Assembly: GCA_017305535.1 (NCBI GenBank)
Contig: JAFKKN010000010.1
Coordinates: 186,001-250,000 of the forward strand
Direction of reading: 5' to 3'
Length of the DNA stretch: 64,000 nt
Origin: Hyphomicrobiales bacterium
GTDB lineage: Bacteria > Pseudomonadota > Alphaproteobacteria > Rhizobiales > Xanthobacteraceae
Both the position numbers and the translations under genes were made by a program. This document shows positions 31,205 to 39,581 of the stretch, piece by piece. Numbering within the stretch: the stretch's first letter is position 1; every line of letters starts with the position of its first letter. The notes beneath the pieces are model-generated. The model did no database searches. It was not told the origin of the DNA and saw nothing but the letters and a program-made list of their open reading frames with translations.

Positions 31205-32338
31205 ATGTCGTTGTGGTTTCTGCTCGCATTGATGACTGTCGGAGCGATTTTCGCTGTGCTCTGGCCGCTGAGCCGTCGCACTGACGTCAAGCGCGAGGGG
31301 CGTGAATCGGCCGTCTATCAGGATCAACTGGCGGAAATCGACCGCGATATCGCCAACGGTCTGATCGGTGAGACCGAGGGCGCTGCGGCGCGCGTCGAAA
31401 TCAGCCGTCGCCTGCTTGCCGCCGCCGATGCCGAAGAAGGAAGCACGGTGTCGTCGCGCCTGCGGTTGCGGCGCGCGGTGGCGATGGTTGCGCTGATCGG
31501 CGTGCCGGTTCTCGCCGGCGCGCTTTATCTGCATCTCGGCTCGCCCGCCTTGCCGGACTTTCCGCTTACCAGCCGCGCCCGCGCGCCGGTGCCCGGGCAA
31601 TCGCTCGATCAACTGGTCGCGCAGGTACAGACGCATCTGGAGAAAAATCCCACTGACGGCCGGGGCTGGAGCGTACTGGCGCCGGTGCTCGGACGGCTTG
31701 GCCGTTTTGACGATGCCGCGCAGGCATTCCGTAATGCCATCCGGTATGACGGCGACAACGCCGCCCGCCGCGCCGGCCTCGGTGAGGCGTTGGCGGGAGC
31801 CGCCAATGGCGTCGTCACAGCCGAGGCGAAAGCGGAATTCGAGCGCGCCGTGGCGCTCGATGCCGACGAGCCCAAGGCGCGTTACTTTCTCGGCGTTGCC
31901 GCCGAACAGGACGGACGGCCGAAGGAAGCGGCCGCGCTCTGGCAGGATATGCTGAGCAAGGCGCCGCCGGATGCGCCGTGGCGGCCGGTGCTTGAGGCCG
32001 CGCTAGCGCGCGTGGGCGCGGCTGTTCCAGCTCCGTCGGATAGCGCTTCTGCAAAGATACCGGCGTTGTCCAACGATACCATCGCGTCGGTGCAGGGCAT
32101 GAGCGAAGGGGATCGCGGTGCCATGATCCGTGGCATGGTCGATCGTCTGGCCGCGCGGCTGAAGCAGAACGGCGACGACGTCGAGGGATGGTTGCGGCTG
32201 GCACGGGCCTATATGGTGCTCAAGGAACCCGACAACGCGCGCGCGGCACGGGATGACGCACGGCGTGCACTTGCGGCCAATGAGGACGGTTTGCGCAAGC
32301 TCAACGAAGGTCTCAAGGCGCTCGGGATAGATGGATGA
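31205..32338 (+). CDS. ccmI: Cytochrome c biogenesis protein CcmI (CycH)
   Basis: Part of the cytochrome c heme-lyase complex; chaperones apocytochrome c. The 377-residue product has an N-terminal helix (MSLWFLLALMTVGAIFAVLW), the CcmI motif YQDQLAEIDRDIANGLIGET, a second helix (VAMVALIGVPVLAGALYLHL), then TPR-like repeats (GWSVLAPVLGRLGRFDDAAQ; ARAYMVLKEPDNARAARDDA). First gene of ccmI-ccmE-ccmF-ccmH. Confidence 0.93.
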   Translation: MSLWFLLALMTVGAIFAVLWPLSRRTDVKREGRESAVYQDQLAEIDRDIANGLIGETEGAAARVEISRRLLAAADAEEGSTVSSRLRLRRAVAMVALIGVPVLAGALYLHLGSPALPDFPLTSRARAPVPGQSLDQLVAQVQTHLEKNPTDGRGWSVLAPVLGRLGRFDDAAQAFRNAIRYDGDNAARRAGLGEALAGAANGVVTAEAKAEFERAVALDADEPKARYFLGVAAEQDGRPKEAAALWQDMLSKAPPDAPWRPVLEAALARVGAAVPAPSDSASAKIPALSNDTIASVQGMSEGDRGAMIRGMVDRLAARLKQNGDDVEGWLRLARAYMVLKEPDNARAARDDARRALAANEDGLRKLNEGLKALGIDG

Positions 32339-32385
32339 CACATGATCCTGCACGACGGGAACAGCGTTTCGGCGGATAGGGCGGA

Positions 32386-32880
32386 ATGACACGCAAGCAA
32401 CGGCGATTGACGATGATTGGCGGTGCGCTGGTTGTACTGGGCATTGCTATTGCGCTGGTGCTCAATGCCTTGCGCGATTCCATCGTGTTCTTCTCGACGC
32501 CGCAGATGGTGGCCGAGAAACATATCCCCGCCGGCAAGCGCTTCCGTCTCGGTGGTCTGGTGGAACCCGGATCACTGGTGCGCGGCGATCATATGGCGGT
32601 GACATTCAAGATCGCCGACGGCAGCAATGCGCTGTCGGTGGCTTACAAAGGGATTCTGCCGGACCTGTTCCGCGAAGGACAGGGCGTCGTCGCCGAGGGC
32701 GCGCTGGACAGCAGCGGGGTGTTCAAGGCCGACACCGTGCTCGCCAAGCACGACGAAACCTATATGCCGAAGGATGTCGCCGATGCCCTGAAGAAACAGG
32801 GACACTGGAAGGACGACTACGAGAAAGCCGGGAAGAAGCCAGACGGCGACGCCAAGCCGATGCAGGGGGCCTCGCGATGA
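32386..32880 (+). CDS. ccmE: Heme chaperone CcmE (CycJ)
   Basis: Periplasmic heme chaperone that binds heme covalently through His and passes it to CcmFH. The 164-residue product has an N-terminal anchor ([20 protein letters not shown]), an OB-fold ([20 protein letters not shown]) and the heme site His122...Tyr126 in [11 protein letters not shown]. Overlaps ccmF by ATGA. Confidence 0.96.
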   Translation: MTRKQRRLTMIGGALVVLGIAIALVLNALRDSIVFFSTPQMVAEKHIPAGKRFRLGGLVEPGSLVRGDHMAVTFKIADGSNALSVAYKGILPDLFREGQGVVAEGALDSSGVFKADTVLAKHDETYMPKDVADALKKQGHWKDDYEKAGKKPDGDAKPMQGASR

Positions 32881-34859
32881 TCGCCGAGGCAGGTCACTAT
32901 GCCCTGGTGCTGGCGCTCGCGCTGGCGCTGATCCAGTCCACGGTGCCGATGATCGGCGCGCGGCTGCGCGACCCGGTGCTGATGAACGTCGCGCGCTCGA
33001 CCGCGTTGGCGCAACTGTTGTTCGTGGGGCTGTCGTTCGGCGCGCTGGTGTTGCTGCACGTGATCTCGGATTTCTCTGTCGCCAACGTCTATGAGAATTC
33101 GCATTCGCTGAAGCCGCTGATCTACAAGATCACCGGCGTATGGGGTAATCACGAAGGCTCCATGCTGTTGTGGGTCTCGATCCTGGCGCTGTTCGGCGGA
33201 CTGGTCGCGCTGTTCGGCAATAACCTGCCGCTGTCGCTGCGCGCCAACGCGCTCGGCGTGCAGGGATGGGTGTCGACGGCATTTTATCTGTTCATCCTGC
33301 TCACCTCGAATCCGTTTCTGCGGCTGGTCAATCCGCCGCTCGAAGGCCGCGACCTCAATCCGGTATTGCAGGACCCCGGCCTCGCGATTCATCCGCCGAT
33401 GCTCTACCTCGGCTATGTCGGCTTCTCGATCTCGTTCTCGTTCGCCATCGCCGCGCTGATCGAAGGCCGCATCGATGCGGCATGGGCGCGCTGGGTGCGG
33501 CCGTGGACCTTGATGGCGTGGATGTTCCTGACGCTTGGCATCGCGATGGGTTCGTACTGGGCCTATTACGAACTCGGCTGGGGCGGGTGGTGGTTCTGGG
33601 ACCCGGTGGAGAACGCCTCGCTGATGCCGTGGCTCGCCGGCACTGCGTTGTTGCATTCCGCCGTGGTGATGGAGAAGCGCAACGCGCTGAAGGTGTGGAC
33701 CGTGCTGCTGGCGATCCTCACGTTTTCGCTGTCGCTGCTCGGCACCTTCCTGGTGCGTTCCGGCGTGCTGACATCGGTGCACGCCTTCGCCACCGATCCG
33801 ACGCGCGGCGTCTTCATCCTGCTGATCCTCTGCGTCTTCATCGGCGGCAGTCTGTCGCTGTATGCGTGGCGTGCGTCATCGCTGAAGCAGGGCGGGTTGT
33901 TCGCGCCGATCTCGCGCGAGGGCGCGCTGGTGCTCAACAACCTGCTGCTGACGACAGCTTGCGCCACCGTGTTCATCGGCACGCTGTATCCGCTCGGGCT
34001 TGAGGTGCTCACCGGCGAGCGTATTTCGGTAGGTGCGCCGTTCTTTAATCTCACCTTCGCGCCGTTGTTCGTGCCGCTGCTGCTGGCGTTGCCGTTCGGC
34101 CCGCTGCTGGCATGGAAGCGCGGCGATATCGCCGGCGCGGCACAACGGCTCTACGCGGCGGGTATCGTGGCGCTGGTGTCGATCGCGGTGCTTTGGGCGT
34201 GGGTGCGCGGCGGCAGCGCCTTCGCGCCGCTGGCGATCGGGCTTGCGGTGTTTGTGATTATCGGCGCACTGACCGATATCGCCGAGCGCAGCATGCTGTT
34301 CCGGATGCCGCTCTCGATTGCCTTGCGCCGCGCGCGCGGTCTGCCGCGCGCAAGCTGGGGAACGATGTTCGCGCATGTCGGCGTCGGCGTCGCGCTGATC
34401 GGCATCGTCTGCGAAACCACCTGGAACACCGAATTGATTTCGACGCTGAAGCCGGGCGACGTCGCCAAGGTCGCGGGCTATGAGTTGAAACTCGACGACA
34501 TCAGCCAACGGCAGGGGCCGAACTTCGGTGAGATGCTGGCGCATTTCACCGTCAGCGAGGGCGGCAAGATGATCGGCGTCATGACGCCGTCGAAGCGCAG
34601 TTTCTCGACGCGCGCGATGTCGACCACCGAAGCCGCGTTGATGTCGCGCGGCGTCAGCCAGCTTTATATTTCGCTCGGCGACACAGCTGCGAGCGGCGCC
34701 ATTGCCGTTCGCATCTATCACAAGCCGATGGTGCTCCTGATCTGGTTCGGCCCGCTGCTGATGGCCTTCGGCGGCCTGCTGTCGCTGTCGGATCGCCGCT
34801 TACGCGTCGGCGCGCCGAAGCCGGCGAAGGCTTCGCGTAGCTTGCAGCCGGCGGAGTAG
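32877..34859 (+). CDS. ccmF: Heme lyase subunit CcmF (CycK)
   Basis: A 660-residue multi-spanning membrane protein that attaches heme to apocytochrome c. The tryptophan-rich WWD motif ([19 protein letters not shown], about residues 233-252) and heme-ligand His residues in conserved loops ([25 protein letters not shown]-like [10 protein letters not shown]) are visible, with about 15 hydrophobic segments. Followed by a palindromic repeat and ccmH. Confidence 0.96.
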   Translation: MIAEAGHYALVLALALALIQSTVPMIGARLRDPVLMNVARSTALAQLLFVGLSFGALVLLHVISDFSVANVYENSHSLKPLIYKITGVWGNHEGSMLLWVSILALFGGLVALFGNNLPLSLRANALGVQGWVSTAFYLFILLTSNPFLRLVNPPLEGRDLNPVLQDPGLAIHPPMLYLGYVGFSISFSFAIAALIEGRIDAAWARWVRPWTLMAWMFLTLGIAMGSYWAYYELGWGGWWFWDPVENASLMPWLAGTALLHSAVVMEKRNALKVWTVLLAILTFSLSLLGTFLVRSGVLTSVHAFATDPTRGVFILLILCVFIGGSLSLYAWRASSLKQGGLFAPISREGALVLNNLLLTTACATVFIGTLYPLGLEVLTGERISVGAPFFNLTFAPLFVPLLLALPFGPLLAWKRGDIAGAAQRLYAAGIVALVSIAVLWAWVRGGSAFAPLAIGLAVFVIIGALTDIAERSMLFRMPLSIALRRARGLPRASWGTMFAHVGVGVALIGIVCETTWNTELISTLKPGDVAKVAGYELKLDDISQRQGPNFGEMLAHFTVSEGGKMIGVMTPSKRSFSTRAMSTTEAALMSRGVSQLYISLGDTAASGAIAVRIYHKPMVLLIWFGPLLMAFGGLLSLSDRRLRVGAPKPAKASRSLQPAE

Positions 34860-34891
34860 GGTTGTGATGTGTAACGCGGCGCATAGATTGT

Positions 34892-35005
34892 CGTCGTCCC
34901 CGCGCAGGCGGGGACCCATAACCCCTGACGGCGCGGCTCGTGGCACTACGTTTGATTTACAATTGAATCGCCGGGAGTCTGGGTCCCCGCCTGCGCGGGG
35001 ACGAC
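34892..35005. repeat. Intergenic palindromic repeat, type A (copy 2)
   Basis: Same element as 3112-3235: identical first 36 bases and matching right hairpin. It ends eight bases before the ccmH start, so its hairpin may influence ccmH translation. Confidence 0.85.
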
Positions 35006-35013
35006 TTCGCGTG

Positions 35014-35517
35014 ATGGGAAAGTTTGTGCACGCCGTTAGCGTCATTCTTTGTCTTGCACTCGCGCTGGCCCAGCCCGCCTTCGCCGTGCAGCCCGACGAG
35101 GTGATGAAGGATCCTGCCAAGGAAGCGCGGGCGCGGGAGTTGTCGCGCGAACTGCGTTGCATGGTTTGCCAGAATCAGTCGATCGACGATTCCGAAGCGC
35201 CGTTGGCGCGCGATCTGCGGCTTCTGGTGCGCGAGCGCATCGCCGCCGGCGACAGCAACACACAGGTGATCGATTTTCTTGTGTCGCGTTACGGCGAATA
35301 TGTGCTGCTCAAGCCGCGCTTCGAAGGACAGACGCTACTGTTGTGGCTGTTGACGCCGCTGGCGCTCGGTGGTGGCGCGTTCGGTTTGTGGTGGCAACAT
35401 CGCCGTCGTTCCCGCCTTGCGACGAATGACCGCGACGAGCGGGGGGCATTGACACCCGAGGAAGAGGTCAGGCTGCAAAAATTGTTTGCGTCTCAAGCCT
35501 CCGAGACGCCGGAATAG
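35014..35517 (+). CDS. ccmH: Cytochrome c biogenesis protein CcmH (CycL)
   Basis: Membrane-anchored thiol-redox protein that keeps apocytochrome c cysteines reduced. The 167-residue product has a signal peptide (VHAVSVILCLALALAQPAFA), the RCMVCQNQSI motif (CxxC near residue 50), and a C-terminal anchor (LLLWLLTPLALGGGAFGLWW). ATG 35014 begins the signal peptide; the open frame upstream runs through the repeat and is not protein-like. No strong ribosome site is visible. Confidence 0.93.
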   Translation: MGKFVHAVSVILCLALALAQPAFAVQPDEVMKDPAKEARARELSRELRCMVCQNQSIDDSEAPLARDLRLLVRERIAAGDSNTQVIDFLVSRYGEYVLLKPRFEGQTLLLWLLTPLALGGGAFGLWWQHRRRSRLATNDRDERGALTPEEEVRLQKLFASQASETPE

Positions 35518-35648
35518 GCGTTCCGCTGTGTTCTTTCTCAAGATTACGAAAGATTAATTCCGCCGCCAGCATGCTGTAAGGCGACAGATCCCATCTTCAA
35601 GGCCATGCGATGCATCTTCGCGATGTGATTCTGGCCCTGGAGATTTTC

Positions 35649-37220
35649 ATGATCGACCGTCCGACCGACCTCACCTCCGCTCCGATCTATCAACCGCGCC
35701 GTTCGGTGCTGTCCCTGCGCAAGTTCGCGCTGATGGCTTCGGTGGTCGCGGGCCTTGGCGCCGCCGTTTACGGCCTCACGCCGTCGTCCGGTAGCTTCGA
35801 TTTGTTCTCGACGCCCGCCCACGCGCAGGTCAACAACGAAGTTAGCAAGGTTCAGACGCCGATCGGCTTCGCCGATATTGTCGAGCGCGTGAAGCCGTCC
35901 GTGATCTCGGTCAAGGTTCGCATCAAGGAACAGCAGTCGAGCTCAGATGACGATTCCTCGCCGTTCCAGCCCGGTTCGCCCATGGAGCGCTTTTTCCGCC
36001 GCTTTGGCGGTCCGGATGGTTTGCCGCCGGGCCTGCGTGGCCATCATGGTCCGCAGATGGGACAGGGCTCCGGCTTCTTCATTTCCGCTGACGGCTATGC
36101 GGTGACCAACAACCATGTCGTCGAAGGCGCCGACAAGGTCGAGGTGACGACCGATGCCGGCAAGACCTATACGGCGAAGGTGATCGGCACCGATCCGCGC
36201 ACCGATCTCGCCTTGATCAAGGTCGAGGGCGGTTCGGACTTCCCGTTCGCGAAACTCTCCACCGGCAAGGCGCGCATCGGTGACTGGGTGCTTGCGGTCG
36301 GCAATCCGTTCGGCCTTGGCGGTACGGTGACTGCCGGTATCGTCTCGGCCAATGGCCGCGACATCGGCAATGGTCCCTATGACGACTTCATCCAGATCGA
36401 CGCGCCGGTCAACAAAGGCAATTCCGGTGGCCCGGCCTTCGACATGCAGGGCAACGTCATCGGTGTGAACACCGCGATCTATTCGCCATCCGGCGGCAGC
36501 GTCGGCATCGCGTTCTCGATCCCGGCGTCGACCGTGCAGAGCGTTGTCGCGCAGTTGAAGGACAAGGGCACCGTCAGCCGTGGCTGGATCGGTGTGCAGA
36601 TTCAGCCTGTGACGCAGGATATCGCCGACAGTCTCGGCCTGAAGAAGGCGGAGGGCGCGCTAGTCGCTGAGCCGCAGCCGAATGGACCGGCCGACAAGGC
36701 AGGTATCCAGTCCGGCGACGTCATCAAGGGCGTCAACGGCCAGCCGGTGAAGGATGCGCGCGAACTCGCCCGCACCATCGGCGGCTATTCGCCCGGCAAC
36801 TCGATCAAGATCGATCTGCTGCACAAGGGCCAGGACAAGACCGTGACGCTGACGCTCGACAAGATGCCGAACGAGAAGCAGGCGCGCGCCGACTTTGAGC
36901 ACGGCCAGGATCGTGGCCGTATGGGGCGCGGTGCCGAAGTTCCTCGCCTCGGCCTCACCGTCGCGCCAGCCGCCTCGGTTGCGGGTGCCGGCAAGGAAGG
37001 TGTGGTCGTCACCGATGTCGATCCCAACAGCGCGGCCGCCGAGCGCGGTTTCAAGGAAGGCGATGTCATCCTCGAAGTCGCCGGCAAGAGTGTCGGCGAT
37101 CCCGGCGATGTGCGCGATGCCATCAAGTCGGCCCAGGCGGACAACAAGAACAGCGTGTTGATGCGGATCCGCTCCGGCGGCTCGCTACGCTTCGTCGCGG
37201 TGCCGCTCGCCAAGGGCTGA
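35649..37220 (+). CDS. degP: Periplasmic serine protease DegP/HtrA (Do family)
   Basis: Envelope quality-control protease and chaperone. The 523-residue product has an N-terminal export signal (about residues 20-60, ending TPAHAQ), a trypsin-like domain with His156 (VTNNHVVEG), Asp186 (DPRTDLALIK) and Ser259 (NKGNSGGPAF), and two PDZ domains (GWIGVQIQPVTQDIADSLGL; RLGLTVAPAAS..., SAAAERGFKEGDVILEVAGK). ATG 35649 is preferred over 35610. The following regulator/kinase pair may control it. Confidence 0.95.
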   Translation: MIDRPTDLTSAPIYQPRRSVLSLRKFALMASVVAGLGAAVYGLTPSSGSFDLFSTPAHAQVNNEVSKVQTPIGFADIVERVKPSVISVKVRIKEQQSSSDDDSSPFQPGSPMERFFRRFGGPDGLPPGLRGHHGPQMGQGSGFFISADGYAVTNNHVVEGADKVEVTTDAGKTYTAKVIGTDPRTDLALIKVEGGSDFPFAKLSTGKARIGDWVLAVGNPFGLGGTVTAGIVSANGRDIGNGPYDDFIQIDAPVNKGNSGGPAFDMQGNVIGVNTAIYSPSGGSVGIAFSIPASTVQSVVAQLKDKGTVSRGWIGVQIQPVTQDIADSLGLKKAEGALVAEPQPNGPADKAGIQSGDVIKGVNGQPVKDARELARTIGGYSPGNSIKIDLLHKGQDKTVTLTLDKMPNEKQARADFEHGQDRGRMGRGAEVPRLGLTVAPAASVAGAGKEGVVVTDVDPNSAAAERGFKEGDVILEVAGKSVGDPGDVRDAIKSAQADNKNSVLMRIRSGGSLRFVAVPLAKG

Positions 37221-37450
37221 TCCGTTCGCGAGGGGACGTGGCGGCTGGTGCTCTCGCCGTCACGTCTCCAGCGAAAGGTTCTTCAAGAACTGCTTCCAAT
37301 GGATCAGCCCCCTCCGTTGGAAGGCTTGGCGGGCGATGAAGTCCCCCAGCTTCGTCGTCCGCCGTTCTTTGTTTCCGGGTGATGTCGCCTTGTAATATCT
37401 CCTTGCCTTGCGTCGAGGATGCGATCAGGCCATGTTGGAGGAAACGTACC

Positions 37451-38158
37451 GTGACGTCAGGTGAGACAGACAATCAGATGCGCTTGCTGATTATCGAGGA
37501 TGATCGCGAATCGGCGGATTATCTCGCGAAAGCTTTCCGCGAAGTCGGCCATGTCGCTGATCTCGCCGGCGATGGCGAGGAAGGTCTCTCCATGGCCGAC
37601 GGCGGTGATTACGACGTGCTGGTGATCGACCGAATGTTGCCGAAGCGCGACGGGCTGTCCGTCATCGGCACGTTGCGCGACAAGGGCAACCGCACGCCTG
37701 CATTGATTCTTTCGGCACTAGGCCAGGTTGACGATCGCATCAAGGGCCTGCGCGCCGGCGGTGACGACTATCTGCCGAAGCCATATGCCTTTGCGGAATT
37801 GCTGGCGCGTGTCGAGGTGCTGTCGCGCCGCCACGGCGGCCCGGCCGAGGAAACCGTCTATCGCGTCGGTGATCTCGAACTCGACCGACTTTCGCATCGC
37901 GTGGCGCGCGGCAAGGAAGAACTCACCTTGCAACCACGCGAATTTCGTCTGCTTGAATATCTGATGAAGCACGCCGGGCAGGTGGTGACGCGAACCATGC
38001 TGCTGGAAAACGTCTGGGACTATCATTTCGATCCGCAGACCAATGTGATCGATGTGCATATCTCCCGGCTGCGCGCCAAGATCGACAAAGGCTTCGAGCG
38101 GCCGTTGCTGCACACCATCCGCGGTGCCGGGTACATGATCCGTGACGGCATTCGGTAA
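37451..38158 (+). CDS. OmpR-family response regulator downstream of degP
   Basis: A 235-residue response regulator. Receiver with LLIIEDDRESADY, phospho-acceptor Asp60 in VLVIDRMLPKRDG (Asp51 counted from the inner ATG) and Lys in YLPKPYAF; winged helix with QPREFRLLEYLMKHAGQVVT and VIDVHISRLRAKIDKGFER. GTG 37451 is chosen because GGAGGA lies eight bases upstream; an in-frame ATG at 37478 lacks such a site. Overlaps the kinase by 17 bases. Linkage to degP suggests an envelope-stress circuit. Confidence 0.9.
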   Translation: MTSGETDNQMRLLIIEDDRESADYLAKAFREVGHVADLAGDGEEGLSMADGGDYDVLVIDRMLPKRDGLSVIGTLRDKGNRTPALILSALGQVDDRIKGLRAGGDDYLPKPYAFAELLARVEVLSRRHGGPAEETVYRVGDLELDRLSHRVARGKEELTLQPREFRLLEYLMKHAGQVVTRTMLLENVWDYHFDPQTNVIDVHISRLRAKIDKGFERPLLHTIRGAGYMIRDGIR

Positions 38159-39581
38159 ACTGATCCGCACCACCGCGTTCCGGCTGACGCTGGTTTATCT
38201 GCTGCTGTTCGCGCTGTTCGCCGCGTCGCTGCTGGGTTTCTTTGCCTGGAACACGCGACGCATGATCACCGAACAGATTACCACCACGGTGAATGCCGAA
38301 TTCGATGACCTCACTGGCCTATTCAACCGGCGCGGCCTGCGCGGTGTGTCGTTCGCGATCGAGAACCGGGCGCTGCGCCCCGGTGCCAATCTTTATCTTC
38401 TCGTCACGCCTGCGGGGCAGGCGGTGGCCGGCAATGTCGGCGCGTTGCCGCCGGGGACGATGGCCGGGTCCGGTTGGCTGGAGACCGCCTATCAGCGGCT
38501 TGAGGAGCAGGACAAGGCGCCGCATCGCGCATTGGTGCGTATCTCTGAACTCAGCAACGGCTTCCGGCTGCTGATCGGCCGCGATCTCGATGAGCGACGG
38601 CGCATCTTCGGCATTGTCGCCAAGGCGGCGCAGTGGTCGATGCTGGTGGTGATCGTGCTGGGGCTCGCAGCAGGCGTTTTCGTCGGGCGGCGCGTCTTGC
38701 GCCGGATCGATGCCATGACCGGAACGACCCGCCGTATCATGGAAGGCGACCTCAGCGAGCGATTGCCGGTGGGGCGCAGCGGCGACGAATTGGATCGTCT
38801 GGCGGACAATCTCAACCTCATGCTGGATCGCATCGAGGCGTTGATGATGGGTCTGAAGGAAGTGTCGGACAACATCGCGCACGATCTCAAGACCCCGCTG
38901 ACGCGGATGCGCAACCGCGCCGAGGAAGCGCTGGCGATGTCGCGCGATGAGACGGATTATCGTGCCGCGCTGGAGCGCACCATCGAAGAATCCGATGGTC
39001 TGATCCGCACCTTCAACGCGCTTCTGATGATTGCACGGGCGGAGTCGGGACAGGGGGGCACGACCGAGGATTTCGATGCCGCCGATGTCGCCAACGGCAT
39101 CCACGAGCTCTATGAGCCGCTTGCCGAAGACAATGGCCTTGCGTTGCGTGTCGAGACGGCTTCGGCGCCACTTCGGGGCAATCGCGAGTTGGTCAGCCAG
39201 GCGCTGGCCAATCTGGTCGAGAATGCCATCAAATACGGCAAACCGACGCAGGCCACGCCGGATGCCGCTCCGCCGTCGATCCTCATCGAGGCGCGTCGGG
39301 ACGGCAATTCCGTCCTTCTGAGCGTGACCGATCACGGCCCCGGCATTCCGGAGGCCGACCGCAAGCGTTCCACCGAGCGTTTTGTCCGCCTGGAGGCCAG
39401 CCGCACCCTGCCGGGCTCCGGTCTGGGCCTCAGCCTTGCCTCGGCGGTGGCGAAACTGCATCGTGGCGAATTGCGGCTGGACGATGCCGGCCCCGGATTG
39501 CGCGCGACGCTTGCATTTCCGGCGCTTTCGGGCGAGGGACTAGGGGAGCAATCCTCGCAACCGGAAACGCATCCTGCATGA
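38142..39581 (+). CDS. HAMP-domain sensor histidine kinase
   Basis: A 479-residue kinase: TM1 about 14-36, periplasmic sensor about 37-160, TM2 about 162-184, HAMP (RRIDAMTGTTRRIMEGDLSE), His247 in NIAHDLKTPLTRMRN, N box LVENAIKYG, G boxes DHGPGIPEADR and GSGLGLSLA. Overlaps its regulator upstream and glnE downstream (ATGA), so all three are probably co-transcribed. Confidence 0.9.
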   Translation: MTAFGKLIRTTAFRLTLVYLLLFALFAASLLGFFAWNTRRMITEQITTTVNAEFDDLTGLFNRRGLRGVSFAIENRALRPGANLYLLVTPAGQAVAGNVGALPPGTMAGSGWLETAYQRLEEQDKAPHRALVRISELSNGFRLLIGRDLDERRRIFGIVAKAAQWSMLVVIVLGLAAGVFVGRRVLRRIDAMTGTTRRIMEGDLSERLPVGRSGDELDRLADNLNLMLDRIEALMMGLKEVSDNIAHDLKTPLTRMRNRAEEALAMSRDETDYRAALERTIEESDGLIRTFNALLMIARAESGQGGTTEDFDAADVANGIHELYEPLAEDNGLALRVETASAPLRGNRELVSQALANLVENAIKYGKPTQATPDAAPPSILIEARRDGNSVLLSVTDHGPGIPEADRKRSTERFVRLEASRTLPGSGLGLSLASAVAKLHRGELRLDDAGPGLRATLAFPALSGEGLGEQSSQPETHPA

